This document shows positions 1 through 8,913 of a stretch of DNA of 64,000 bases, piece by piece; position 1 is the first letter of the stretch, and every line of letters starts with the position of its first letter. The stretch is from Neobacillus muris (lineage in GTDB: Bacteria > Bacillota > Bacilli > Bacillales > Cytobacillaceae), in assembly GCF_943193175.1 (NCBI RefSeq), contig NZ_CALPDF010000003.1, positions 1 to 64,000 on the forward strand, given 5' to 3'. Position numbers and translations under genes: made by a program. Below the pieces are notes generated by a model. That model saw only the letters and a program-made list of their open reading frames with translations. It did not search any database and was not told the origin of the DNA.

Positions 1-198
1 GGATTTGGCTCTGAACACGGATCTGTTTCCTTTGTGACTCTGTTTGTGGCTTACTTTAACTTCTTAAGGCCACATTCCGCATTAGGAGGTAAGGTACCAG
101 TGCTTAATCCAGAGCTACTCCAACTTCCAAATATGCCTGCACGATGGTCAAAACTTATCGGTTTAGCTCAAGACTGGATTATCGAGCAAACAGCTTAA
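1..198 (+). pseudogene. Transposase C-terminal part, cut by the window edge
   Basis: Frame 1 is open from the first base to a TAA at 196-198 and encodes 65 residues. The stretch FNFLRPHSALGGK followed by P is the typical end of an rve/DDE-type transposase, where Tyr/Asn-Phe-x-Arg-Pro-His closes the integrase fold. The catalytic D, D and E residues would lie upstream, outside the window, so I cannot say whether the element is intact; it is filed as pseudogene only because it is partial here. The IS family is not assigned. It sits just past yrrS, so the insertion has probably separated yrrS from its usual downstream neighbours. Confidence 0.75.
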
Positions 199-241
199 CT
201 TTTTGTTTTTGGAGCCCTTGAAAAAAGATTGTGTGAAACGA

Positions 242-390
242 GCAATCGGCGAAGCGAACTCTTGACAAACCGAACTTGCCAATGGTTTAAAATGGAAAAA
301 CCAAGGGCTATTAAGCATGCCTTCTTTTTGTCCCCTTCGCCCTTGTTAAAGTAAAGTTAAACCATTGGCGTGTTTGTCAAGAGCGATTGC
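242..390. repeat. Imperfect inverted repeat next to the transposase
   Basis: The left arm (242-290) and right arm (357-390) match in three blocks as reverse complements: a 7-bp block gcaatcg, a 12-bp block ctcttgacaaac and a 12-bp block ccaatggtttaa. The left arm carries extra bases between blocks. The centre is about 66 bp. It could be the end structure of the insertion sequence, a small non-autonomous element, or a large hairpin. A TTGACA at 262-267 with an AT-rich TTTAAA 18 bp downstream could be an outward promoter. No gene is seen from 199 to 473. Confidence 0.55.
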
Positions 391-473
391 GGGGCCTTTT
401 CACCAATAAAATGGAAAAGCACCTACCCAACCTATTGAATTTTCATAGAACTTTTGACACTACCACTAATTGA

Positions 474-1169
474 TCACTGAATTTCAGATAGTTCTTCCAT
501 TTTAGTCGGCTTCCAGCCTTCGCCATCAACCCACTCCAAATAAACATTATATTTTTGCGTCTTATCTTTTGAAGCAACCGTCGCAAATGAACCATTATTG
601 GTTGATTTATCTCTTCCAAGCCAATAAACGGTCATATTGCTTTGGTCAATTCCTGTTGCATACGTAACCGCCTTTAACATTTCCTGCCAATCAACAGAAC
701 TCTGATCATAAACAGCGGTGTGCTCCCCTGTTTGAGAGGTGCCCACTGGCTTCCAGGCTGGGTTGACAATCGTTTTGGCCACATTCGGCGAACTGCCGCC
801 TTCCATAACTGTGGCTTGTTCTGCATCAGCTTCCTCTGGATCTGTTTCCTCTTGATCATCATGAGCTGCTTTAGAATCAGATTCATCCGAATCTTCATCC
901 TTCTGTTTGGCAGTATCTTGGCTGCTGCCATCCGATTTTTCCGCTTCAGTTGACTGCTCATTTTTATCCTTATCTACGGCTGCCTTCTGTTCTGTCTTTG
1001 GCGTCGCCTTTGATGACGAGGCATTTTCATCATCTCCAGAAGCAAAAACATTATACGCAACTATAATAATTAACGCCAGTACCAGGATTATTAAACTATT
1101 TAAGACGAGGTTCGTTTTCCTTCGTTTTGCCCGATAACCGGAACGTGAACTTTGAAAATCATTATTCAA
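474..1169 (-). CDS. yrrS: YrrS-like DUF1510 membrane-anchored protein
   Basis: The 231-residue protein has a short basic N-terminus (RAKRRKTN), one membrane segment (about residues 20-42), a long acidic Ser/Glu/Asp/Lys-rich linker, and a C-terminal DUF1510 domain with WKPVGTSQTGEH and Tyr-Asp-Gln motifs. This is the layout of B. subtilis YrrS, which lies beside the penicillin-binding protein gene pbpI; its role is unknown, presumably in the cell envelope. I chose the TTG at 1169 because AAAGGAGTG lies 6 bases upstream; a TTG 21 bases earlier would put the ribosome site inside the gene. Here an S9 peptidase gene separates it from pbpI. Confidence 0.88.
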   Translation of the reverse strand: MNNDFQSSRSGYRAKRRKTNLVLNSLIILVLALIIIVAYNVFASGDDENASSSKATPKTEQKAAVDKDKNEQSTEAEKSDGSSQDTAKQKDEDSDESDSKAAHDDQEETDPEEADAEQATVMEGGSSPNVAKTIVNPAWKPVGTSQTGEHTAVYDQSSVDWQEMLKAVTYATGIDQSNMTVYWLGRDKSTNNGSFATVASKDKTQKYNVYLEWVDGEGWKPTKMEELSEIQ

Positions 1170-1261
1170 TTGAATCACTCCTTTTAACAATAGGCTTTCA
1201 ATATTTTAACATGAATTCACGCCAACTTGAAGGAATTACCTCGAACTAGCCCATAAATAGG

Positions 1262-1292
1262 AAAAACCGCACGCTTTTTTAATAGCGTACGG
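1262..1292 (-). terminator. Terminator after the S9 peptidase gene
   Basis: On the minus strand CCGTACGCT pairs with AGCGTGCGG (one G-T type mismatch) and is followed by TTTTT. It lies just past the stop of the S9 peptidase gene at 1305. Confidence 0.75.
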
Positions 1293-1304
1293 ATTTATTT
1301 TGAA

Positions 1305-3296
1305 TTAGTCGATGTATTCCTTGAACCAGCCAGTAATATAATCCAATCGGTTCATCCGCAGCACTGGTTTGCCGCTCCGCGAAAGTTCGTGATTTTGGTC
1401 TGGGAACCGGACAAATTTTGTTTGCTTGCCCAGCCGTTTTAGGGCAATAAAATATTGCTCTGCCTGTTCAATCGGACAGCGGTAATCTTTTTCACTGTGA
1501 AGGATTAATAAAGGCGTCTCAACGTTTTCCACATAAGCAAGCGGCGAGTGCTTCCAAAGTGTCTGGATATCGCGGAAATCAGATTGAATCTGCCATTCTG
1601 TAAAATAATACCCAATATCGCTGACACCATAAAAACTAATCCAGTTTGAAATCGACCTCTGGGTAACCGCCGCCTTGAAGCGATTGGTTTGTCCTACAAT
1701 CCAGTTCGTCATGAAACCGCCGTAGCTGCCGCCGGTAACTCCAAGCCGACTTTCATCAATGAAATCAAAATGCTGCAATACATAATCCATACCATTCATT
1801 AAATCTTGATAATCGTTTCCGCCATAATCGCCGCGTACTGCATCAACAAAATCCTGCCCATACCCATGGCTTCCTCTCGGATTCATATATAGAACAGCAT
1901 ATCCCTCGGCAGCCAATATTTGAAATTCATTCATGAAGGTATTTCCATACATCATGTGCGGTCCGCCATGAATTTCAAGAATGAGCGGGTATTTTTTTCC
2001 TGCTTCAAACCCTAATGGTTTGATGAGCCACCCTTGAACCTTCCAGCCATTTTCACTTTCAAATTCAATGGTTTCAGGCGTTGACAGTTCGATTGCCTGC
2101 AAATAGTCCCTATTTACTTCTGTTAAGCGCCGCAAGATTTGCCCGTCCGGCAATGACACTGAATATAGGTCACCTATTTGGGCAGGCTGACTAATGGCGC
2201 AAATAGCTGTATTTGAGGAATGATCAATGGTGAAACCATAAACATGCTGATCCCCTGTTGTTTGCGGCTGGATTGCCCCATTAACGGAAGCAAAGTATAG
2301 ATTTGTATTTCCCCGGTCTGTAGCAAGGAAATAAAGCCCATCGCTGCTATGGTTCCACACTAAGCCAGGGTCGGTAACTCCCTGTTGGAAATCCCCCACC
2401 ATTAAATTGCCAACGGGCACATCCCAGTTCGAGGTTAAACATGTTAGTTCCTGCGTCTCAAGCTGATAGACCCATATTTTGGGGTGGGTGGCATTTTCAT
2501 ATTCCCGTTCATGCCCAATGATCCCTATCCATTGGCCGTTTGGCGAGAAGGATGCTTTTTCGAAATACCCTGTTCCATTGGTGATTGGGGCTAGTTTCTT
2601 AGTGTTAACCTCTAATAGAAAAATATCTTGATTGAAGGATAGATCTGATTGCTCCTCGAGATCAGCACCAATTAAAAGATTTTGTCCATCTGGGGACCAG
2701 CCGTAAAGCGCATAATCAACATTGCCTTCCGTTAGCTGTGTCACTTCTCCGCTGTTGATATCAATAACGGCAATTTGACTGTATTGTCCCTGCCAAAAGC
2801 CGCTGGAATCAGATTTATACTTCATTTGCGAAACTTCGAGCGGCTGTGGCTTATCCTGCTTTTTATCCGCTTCCTCTTGATTAGAAAGGGTCTGGTCCAG
2901 CTTTAGGGAAGTCACAAAGGCAATCGTTTTGCCATCCGGCGACCAAACCGGATGGCTGGCACCACTCGGAAGATTGGTCAGCTGTCTTGCTTCTCCGCCA
3001 AATTTGCTTAAACAGAACAGCTGGTTTTTTCCGCTGCGGCTTGAAATAAAAGCGAGTTCCGTTCCATCAGGAGACCAGCTGGGAGAATAATTCTTGCCTT
3101 TTCCGAACGTCCATTGTACAGCTGGCTCATCGCCAGTTAAGCCTTGGAAAAAGAGATGTGATTGGTAATCATCGGTTTCTTTATCAATGGTTGTTTCGAC
3201 ATAAATGAAGGAGTTTCCATCCGGTGCAAATTGTGGGTTTGCTGCCGACTTAAGCTCATATAAATCTGTTGACTGTATTCCTTTTCTAGTTGTCAT
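1305..3296 (-). CDS. S9 family prolyl oligopeptidase
   Basis: This 663-residue protein has an N-terminal beta-propeller of TolB/DPP-IV type repeats (SPDG motifs such as SWSPDG and VWSPDG) and a C-terminal alpha/beta-hydrolase domain. The catalytic triad is visible: Ser524 in GGSYGG, Asp604 in HSEKD and His636 in DQNHE. It resembles B. subtilis YuxL and acyl-aminoacyl or dipeptidyl peptidases that cut short peptides. There is no signal peptide, so it should act in the cytoplasm. It has its own terminator, and a terminator also lies upstream at 3360, so it is probably transcribed alone. In B. subtilis this locus has pbpI directly next to yrrS, so the gene is an insertion or relocation. Confidence 0.9.
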   Translation of the reverse strand: MTTRKGIQSTDLYELKSAANPQFAPDGNSFIYVETTIDKETDDYQSHLFFQGLTGDEPAVQWTFGKGKNYSPSWSPDGTELAFISSRSGKNQLFCLSKFGGEARQLTNLPSGASHPVWSPDGKTIAFVTSLKLDQTLSNQEEADKKQDKPQPLEVSQMKYKSDSSGFWQGQYSQIAVIDINSGEVTQLTEGNVDYALYGWSPDGQNLLIGADLEEQSDLSFNQDIFLLEVNTKKLAPITNGTGYFEKASFSPNGQWIGIIGHEREYENATHPKIWVYQLETQELTCLTSNWDVPVGNLMVGDFQQGVTDPGLVWNHSSDGLYFLATDRGNTNLYFASVNGAIQPQTTGDQHVYGFTIDHSSNTAICAISQPAQIGDLYSVSLPDGQILRRLTEVNRDYLQAIELSTPETIEFESENGWKVQGWLIKPLGFEAGKKYPLILEIHGGPHMMYGNTFMNEFQILAAEGYAVLYMNPRGSHGYGQDFVDAVRGDYGGNDYQDLMNGMDYVLQHFDFIDESRLGVTGGSYGGFMTNWIVGQTNRFKAAVTQRSISNWISFYGVSDIGYYFTEWQIQSDFRDIQTLWKHSPLAYVENVETPLLILHSEKDYRCPIEQAEQYFIALKRLGKQTKFVRFPDQNHELSRSGKPVLRMNRLDYITGWFKEYID

Positions 3297-3359
3297 AACA
3301 TTACCGCCTTTTAAAATATTTACACTATTTCATTTCGACACTAGAAATAATTTTTCCTG

Positions 3360-3399
3360 CAAAAAAAACAGCCAAAATTATTTTAATATATTTTGGCTG
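3360..3399 (-). terminator. Terminator after pbpI
   Basis: On the minus strand CAGCCAAAAT and ATTTTGGCTG form a 10-bp stem with an A/T-rich loop, followed by a run of eight T. It separates pbpI from the S9 peptidase gene. Confidence 0.85.
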
Positions 3400-3579
3400 T
3401 ACTGTTCCTCCAAAGTGGGGGGGTTTTATTTGCTTGTAAAGTTTCACTTTTATCTATTTTAGTGACCTTGTCCTTCGAAATACTTGGGCATTAATAGCAT
3501 TTGGTCCTGATATTTTCATGACGGCGAATCTTTGGGCTCTTCCTTCTTTTTGTCCTCATAAAGGCTTACATCAACACTG

Positions 3580-5334
3580 TTATCTTTGATCGTTCTCATA
3601 AAGCATTTTTACCATATCAGCAAACAGCTGATTAACCCCGCCTTCACTGTCTATTACATCAAGATTAACAGCAACAAGTGCATACTTCGGGTTTTGGTAA
3701 GGGAAATAACCGGCAAACCATTTATTGTGCAACTGCTGGCCATTCTCATATTTTCCGGTTTCCGCCGTACCTGACTTACCAGCCACTTCGTACGGCAAAT
3801 CCTGAAACCAGCGTCCTGTTCCATTCGGATTGACAACCACCTCACGCAGCAATTTTTGCAATTTCGAGGCTGTATAAGGGGAAATCGTTTCTCCTGCAAG
3901 GCTATTTTCTGGAAAATCAATCATCGTCGTCCCATTTTTATACTCAATTTTAGTAGCAGCCCGGACCATTTCCTTCTTCCCGCCGCGTGCAATCGTTGCC
4001 ATCATATTGGCCACAGCCAGCGGGGTGGCACGGACCTCATGCTGGCCGATTCCTGACATGGCCGCATAGTTACTGTCTGTCCTCGCCTCATCCGATAAAA
4101 AAACACGTCCCTTGTCTTCGTCAGCAAGCTGCTTAAAATTGCTAGTATGAAACACCTCTCCCTGCCAGCCAACTGAACCAGTCAGAGACAATTTTGCTGC
4201 ATACTCCTCTAAAGCATTCGGATTCTGTTTTTGCAATTCTTGCGCCAATTCCCCAAACGTGCGATTACAGCTTCTTGCAAAGCTATCAGAGAAGTTTAGC
4301 ATCCCATAATTATATGTTAATTCCGGATTGCCATTAATTTTTTTGCTGCAATCAAACAAGCGCATAGGATCATCCAAATTTTGGTCAATGGCAGCAGCTG
4401 CCACTACCGTCTTAAAAACAGATCCTACTATTTGCTGTTCTGTCATCATATTGGTGATACCAGCACTGCTATAAGGGTCCTTTTTATTTACAGCGGGCCG
4501 GGAAACCATGGCTAACACACTGTTATCCTCCATATTGAGGAGCACAAGGCCACCTTTTTTGATTTGATATTGATCCACTAATTTTTCTGCCTTCTCCTGA
4601 ATGGTTTTATCAATGGTGGTCCGAATATTGACCGGATAAAACGGATTAGCTGGGTCCACATATTTAACATTGGTGCCAAATAATGGGGCTCCGCTGCCGT
4701 CCACGTGGTAAACAAGTTTGGATTTGCCTTCAGGCAGGAGAAATTCATCAAAACTTTCTTCTAATCCGGAAACGCCAATCAGCGTTTTCTCCGATAATTC
4801 TTTATTTGGATAGCGCCTAGCGAGTTCTTCTGGGTTTTCACCCGTTAACCCGATTAACTGTTCAGCTGGAACGGAGGATCGTTCAAATTTTTTTTCTACA
4901 GCAAATACACCTGGAATATTTAAACCATTGATTTTTTTCGTTTGTGAATCAGTTAGTTCAATTGGATCGGGCTCTCCATAGGCAAATGGTTTTTTCGCCG
5001 ATGCTACTGCCTTTTGCAAATCAGCCGCCGGAATATTGGTGATGGCTGAAACCTTTTCTATGTCCCAATCCAGCTTTGTTAAAAACGGGAATAAAACCAG
5101 CACGGATACCATTTTATGAGTAAGCATCGTGCCGTTCCTGTCCAGAAAATTCCCTCTGCCATTATCAATGACGAGCTCCTGTGTTCTTTGTTTAACACTT
5201 TCCTCGAGCAAATTCACATGATGCTTAGAAAAGGTCTCTGTATCAACTAGCTGAATTTGAATTAATCGGGCTGCCAGCAGCACCAAACCCGTGATACAAA
5301 TAAACAGCCAGGCTGCCGCACGTTTCCTCCACAT
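3580..5334 (-). CDS. pbpI: Class B penicillin-binding protein PbpI (YrrR)
   Basis: The 584-residue transpeptidase has an N-terminal membrane anchor (about residues 6-26), a PBP dimerisation domain and a C-terminal transpeptidase domain. The three active-site motifs are present: SVFK (Ser about 305), SCN (about 355) and KSGT (about 521). Such enzymes cross-link peptidoglycan outside the membrane. B. subtilis PbpI (PBP4b) has the same length and sits beside greA and yrrS. I start at the ATG at 5334. Its ribosome site GACGAGGTG is the right arm of the greA terminator hairpin, an unusual arrangement discussed in the findings. The TTG 18 bases upstream lies in the stem and has no ribosome site. 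Confidence 0.9.
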   Translation of the reverse strand: MWRKRAAAWLFICITGLVLLAARLIQIQLVDTETFSKHHVNLLEESVKQRTQELVIDNGRGNFLDRNGTMLTHKMVSVLVLFPFLTKLDWDIEKVSAITNIPAADLQKAVASAKKPFAYGEPDPIELTDSQTKKINGLNIPGVFAVEKKFERSSVPAEQLIGLTGENPEELARRYPNKELSEKTLIGVSGLEESFDEFLLPEGKSKLVYHVDGSGAPLFGTNVKYVDPANPFYPVNIRTTIDKTIQEKAEKLVDQYQIKKGGLVLLNMEDNSVLAMVSRPAVNKKDPYSSAGITNMMTEQQIVGSVFKTVVAAAAIDQNLDDPMRLFDCSKKINGNPELTYNYGMLNFSDSFARSCNRTFGELAQELQKQNPNALEEYAAKLSLTGSVGWQGEVFHTSNFKQLADEDKGRVFLSDEARTDSNYAAMSGIGQHEVRATPLAVANMMATIARGGKKEMVRAATKIEYKNGTTMIDFPENSLAGETISPYTASKLQKLLREVVVNPNGTGRWFQDLPYEVAGKSGTAETGKYENGQQLHNKWFAGYFPYQNPKYALVAVNLDVIDSEGGVNQLFADMVKMLYENDQR

Positions 5335-5366
5335 AAAAAAACACCTCGTCAAAAGTTTTGACGAGG
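5335..5366 (-). terminator. greA terminator overlapping the pbpI ribosome site
   Basis: On the minus strand CCTCGTCAAAA and TTTTGACGAGG form an 11-bp stem with almost no loop, then TG and seven T. The pbpI ATG follows the T run immediately, so the 3' arm is also the only good Shine-Dalgarno for pbpI. Confidence 0.85.
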
Positions 5367-5411
5367 TTTCGAATTTTCAAACAATCTTATGATGAATACT
5401 TACATTTATTT

Positions 5412-5888
5412 TTACTTGATGGAAACGATCCGGACGTTCATTTCACCGCCTGGCGTTTGAACCGTTACTTGATCGCCTACTTTTCTGCCGATCAGGCTTT
5501 TGGCAATTGGAGAATCGTTAGAGATTTTTCCTTCAAACGGATCCGCTTCCGCACTTCCCACGATGGTATATGTTTCTTCTTCTCCATCCGGAAGTTCGAC
5601 AAATGTAACGGATCTTCCCAATGATACGGAGTCACCGGCTAATTCGCCGCCTTCAATGATTTTCGCATTGCGGATCATATTTTCTAAAGTGGTAATTCTG
5701 CCCTCAACAAAAGCTTGTTCTTCTTTTGCAGAATCGTACTCGGAGTTTTCTGATAAGTCACCAAAGCTTCTGGCGATTTTAATTCTTTCTACCACTTCTT
5801 TACGTTTAACAGTTTTTAGATATTCTAATTCCTGTTCTAATTTTTCTTTACCAGCCTGCGTCATTGGAAATACTTTTTCTGCAGCCAA
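5412..5888 (-). CDS. greA: Transcription elongation factor GreA
   Basis: The 158-residue protein aligns by eye along its whole length with B. subtilis GreA: an N-terminal coiled coil containing [20 protein letters not shown] and the LSENSEYD tip, then a C-terminal FKBP-like domain ending near the QTPGGEM motif. GreA enters the RNA polymerase secondary channel and stimulates cleavage of backtracked transcripts. The start is the TTG at 5888, with GAAGGAGTGAGG upstream; the upstream in-frame start would place this site inside the gene. It lies after udk and before pbpI. Confidence 0.95.
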   Translation of the reverse strand: MAAEKVFPMTQAGKEKLEQELEYLKTVKRKEVVERIKIARSFGDLSENSEYDSAKEEQAFVEGRITTLENMIRNAKIIEGGELAGDSVSLGRSVTFVELPDGEEETYTIVGSAEADPFEGKISNDSPIAKSLIGRKVGDQVTVQTPGGEMNVRIVSIK

Positions 5889-5947
5889 AATCCTCACTCC
5901 TTCTAGTCTCACAATCCCCCATTAGAATTGTGCAATATATGTAATTC

Positions 5948-6009
5948 ATATTATGCCGCAGAAGGCATAATATAAGCTTGCGCGTCCTAAAGTTTAGGGC
6001 GCGCTTTTT
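5948..6009. promoter_or_regulatory. Two strong hairpins in the greA leader
   Basis: Hairpin one has arms ATATTATGCC and GGCATAATAT (5948-5973, 10 bp, loop of 6). Hairpin two (5980-6004) pairs 11 bp, GCGCG through CTAA with TTAG through CGCGC. A T run follows hairpin two only when read on the plus strand, where there is no gene. On the minus strand it is followed by the weaker run AAGCTTATATT. They may be an inefficient udk terminator or a greA leader structure. Confidence 0.5.
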
Positions 6010-6060
6010 AAAAATTATAACTCCAAAATCAATTTTATGGTGCATTCTGTTGCTATTGTG

Positions 6061-6693
6061 TCATAAAATTGATTTTTGTTCAAGAATTGTTTGAATTTTT
6101 GTGACCATTAAATCGATTGCCACGTGGTTTTGTCCGCCTTCCGGAATAATGATATCTGCATAACGCTTAGTTGGTTCAATAAATTGGTTATGCATTGGGC
6201 GCACCACATTTGTATACTGGTCAATCACAGAATCAAACGTACGCCCCCGTTCCTTGATATCCCGTGACAGCCGGCGGATAATTCTGAGATCGGCATCTGT
6301 GTCTACAAATAATTTAATATCCATTAAATCCCGCAGACGCTCATCCTCTAAAATCAAAATGCCCTCTAAAATAATGACTTCCTTCGGATCAACATGGATA
6401 ATTTGATCTGAACGGGTATGAAGTGAATAATCATAAACAGGCTTATCGATTGGTTCATAGTGCAGCAGCCTGCCAATATGCTCGATTAATAAATCATTGT
6501 CAAAGGCAAAAGGATGATCATAATTGGTTTTTAACCGCTCCTCAAACGGCAAATGACTTTGATCCTTATAATAATAATCCTGCTCAATCACTAAAAGAGA
6601 ATGGTCTTTAAAGCTCTCTGCTATGGCTCTTGTCACACTTGTTTTTCCAGAGCCGGATCCACCGGCTACTCCTATAACAACGGGTTTGCGCAT
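6061..6693 (-). CDS. udk: Uridine kinase
   Basis: The 210-residue protein carries the P-loop [12 protein letters not shown] at residues 8-19, the DYYYKD segment, the DHPFAFD substrate loop and the YDYSLHTR motif of uridine/cytidine kinases. It phosphorylates uridine and cytidine to UMP and CMP in pyrimidine salvage, in the cytosol. The length matches B. subtilis Udk (211). It follows trhP2 by 4 bases, so the two are in one transcript, as in B. subtilis (yrrM-yrrN-yrrO-udk). Confidence 0.95.
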   Translation of the reverse strand: MRKPVVIGVAGGSGSGKTSVTRAIAESFKDHSLLVIEQDYYYKDQSHLPFEERLKTNYDHPFAFDNDLLIEHIGRLLHYEPIDKPVYDYSLHTRSDQIIHVDPKEVIILEGILILEDERLRDLMDIKLFVDTDADLRIIRRLSRDIKERGRTFDSVIDQYTNVVRPMHNQFIEPTKRYADIIIPEGGQNHVAIDLMVTKIQTILEQKSIL

Positions 6694-6697
6694 CTAG

Positions 6698-7969
6698 CTA
6701 GTTCTCCTTTCGCATCATGTTGTTAGGATAGACCGGCTTATCCATTTTAAAACGGACGATTTGAAGCGGATGTCTGGCAGCATCCAGTTCATTTCCTTTT
6801 TCATCCCAAATTTTATCAATGACATGAGTAAAGTTTTGAATTTCCGGTCCGAAGAATTCAACTTCATCCCCAGGTTTAAAATGATTTCGCTGCTGCAGCG
6901 TGACCATTTGTGTTGTCTCATCATAATTCAAGACCAGACCGACAAATTCAAACTTTGTCTTTTTGCTATGATTACCAAACATTTGCTCTTTATACCCCGG
7001 CACGCCTTCAAAGAATGCTGGAGCGGTTTCCCGATTGGCACATTTATCAAGTTCTTCGAGCCATTCGCGTTTGATCACAAAGTGATCGGGGTCTGCACAA
7101 TAAGCGTCAATGACTTTTCGATATACACTCACAACGGTAGCGACATAGTGAATGGATTTCATTCGCCCCTCAATTTTCAAACTGTCAATCCCCAGTTCAA
7201 TCATCTTCGGGATCGACTGGATCAGGTTTAAATCCTTAGGGCTCATGGCAAAGGGCGCGTCCCCTGATCCAAAAAGAGCCGTTTCCTTATCGCTTCCCTC
7301 CAACTGGTATAAGTCATAATCCCAGCGGCATGACTGGCAGCATCCACCGCGGTTCGAATCTCTGGCAGTCATATGATTACTTAAAACGCAGCGGCCAGAA
7401 TAGGCGATACACATGGCACCGTGAATGAAAGTTTCAATCTCAATATCCACTTTTTCTTTCATTTCACGGATTTCTTCCGAACTTGTCTCACGGGCTAATA
7501 CTACCCGCTCCAACCCTTCTTCCTGCCAAAACTTAATGGCCTTCCAGTTAGCAAGAGATTGCTGGGTGCTTAAATGAATTTCAATCTCCGGCGCAATCCG
7601 GCGGCATGTTTCAATGATGAGCGGGTCTGCCACGATAATTCCTGCGATGCCTGCTTCTTTTAAGCCTTGCAGGTATTCCTCTAACCCGGAGATATTTTCA
7701 TTGTGTGCATAAATATTGGTTGTTACATAGATTTTCGCACCGTACTTTTTGGCGAACTCGACGCCCTCTTTCATTTCCTCTACCGTAAAGTTATCTGCAT
7801 TGGAACGAAGTCCGTACTCTTGCCCGCCGATAAATACGGCATCTGCACCATACTGCACCGCAATTTTTAATTTCTCCAGATTGCCTGCTGGAGCAAGGAG
7901 TTCTGGCTTTTTCACAATGACACGTTTTCCGTCAACTATCTCAGAAATTTTGTCCTTAACTGTATTCAC
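6698..7969 (-). CDS. trhP2: Peptidase U32 family tRNA hydroxylation protein TrhP2 (YrrO)
   Basis: The 423-residue U32-family protein begins with KPELLAPAGNLEKL and contains the signature ETFIHGAMC through SGRCVLS, plus a downstream cysteine pair group in GGCCQSC. Four cysteines of this type bind an iron-sulfur cluster in U32 proteins. In B. subtilis YrrN and YrrO (TrhP1 and TrhP2) are needed for the prephenate-dependent route to 5-hydroxyuridine at tRNA position 34; they are not true collagenases. The start is the GTG at 7969 with GGGAGGGG upstream. trhP1 ends 14 bases before it, and the next gene is udk. Confidence 0.9.
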   Translation of the reverse strand: MNTVKDKISEIVDGKRVIVKKPELLAPAGNLEKLKIAVQYGADAVFIGGQEYGLRSNADNFTVEEMKEGVEFAKKYGAKIYVTTNIYAHNENISGLEEYLQGLKEAGIAGIIVADPLIIETCRRIAPEIEIHLSTQQSLANWKAIKFWQEEGLERVVLARETSSEEIREMKEKVDIEIETFIHGAMCIAYSGRCVLSNHMTARDSNRGGCCQSCRWDYDLYQLEGSDKETALFGSGDAPFAMSPKDLNLIQSIPKMIELGIDSLKIEGRMKSIHYVATVVSVYRKVIDAYCADPDHFVIKREWLEELDKCANRETAPAFFEGVPGYKEQMFGNHSKKTKFEFVGLVLNYDETTQMVTLQQRNHFKPGDEVEFFGPEIQNFTHVIDKIWDEKGNELDAARHPLQIVRFKMDKPVYPNNMMRKEN

Positions 7970-7983
7970 GATTGAACCCCTCC

Positions 7984-8913
7984 CTAGTATACTGTCTCTT
8001 TGAAGAAGAATCCTGTATCTAATGGACGGTTTGCCGGCTGAATTTCTTCAATTGTCTCTAAGAATTCGTCCTTTTTATCCTCATAAAGATCTGGATCCTC
8101 AAAATATAAATCAATTGCCTCACGATAGATTTTGGTCACAGCAAGAATATACTCTGGGCTCTTTAGGATACCGTCAATTTTAAATGAATCAATCCCAGCC
8201 TCTAGCATATCCTGCAGTTCATCAATGATACAAATATCATTTGGGCTCATAATGTGTGTGCCGTTTTCATCTTCAAAAATGGGATATTTAGTGCCGCGTT
8301 CTGGATCGTGAAGGAACATATTTTTTTGCTGATTGCGGTTTTCAATTTCCATCGCCTTGCCTTGGTACTCGAAATAGTTTCCAAGCAGGCTGCGTTTGGA
8401 TTGGAACATACAGCTCATCCCGTGAACCTGCACTTCAATTTCCACCTCGGCATTTTCCTTTATTTCTACAATGGAATCCATATTAATTTCACGGGCCAGG
8501 ACCGCTCGCTTCGCCCCTTTTCTCCCCCAATAGTTGCAGGTATACCAGTTTGTCCCCGTTGTTTCCGTACTCCAGTGAAGCTTCATATTTGGCGCTGTTT
8601 CCCTCACCGCCATTAACACAGCAGGGTCTCCAAAGATAATCGCATCCGCTTTTGCGTCAGCTGCAAAACGAATATAATCATTTAACTCATCCACTTTTTC
8701 ATTATGAAAAATCGCATTCATAGCAATATATACTTTTTTTCCAACAGAATGGGCAAGTTCAATTGCTTTCTTTACATTCTCACGGTTAAACTCACCGGCA
8801 AGTCTCAAACCATAACGCTGTTCCCCGATAACAAAAGCATCCGCCCCTGCTTGGGCCAAAGGCATAATATCATCAACAGAAATGGGTGTCACAAGCAGTT
8901 CAGTTTTTTTCAA
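7984..8913 (-). CDS. trhP1: Peptidase U32 family tRNA hydroxylation protein TrhP1 (YrrN)
   Basis: The 309-residue shorter U32 paralogue has the same fold region (EVQVHGMSCMFQSKRSLLG) but lacks the second cysteine of the signature and the CCQSC cluster seen in TrhP2. This suggests it works as a partner without its own complete metal site. In B. subtilis both paralogues are required for wobble-uridine hydroxylation. The start is the TTG at 8913, whose TTGA overlaps the TGA of trmR, and the ribosome site AGAGGTGAAAG lies within the end of trmR, so translation is probably coupled. Confidence 0.9.
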   Translation of the reverse strand: MKKTELLVTPISVDDIMPLAQAGADAFVIGEQRYGLRLAGEFNRENVKKAIELAHSVGKKVYIAMNAIFHNEKVDELNDYIRFAADAKADAIIFGDPAVLMAVRETAPNMKLHWSTETTGTNWYTCNYWGRKGAKRAVLAREINMDSIVEIKENAEVEIEVQVHGMSCMFQSKRSLLGNYFEYQGKAMEIENRNQQKNMFLHDPERGTKYPIFEDENGTHIMSPNDICIIDELQDMLEAGIDSFKIDGILKSPEYILAVTKIYREAIDLYFEDPDLYEDKKDEFLETIEEIQPANRPLDTGFFFKETVY

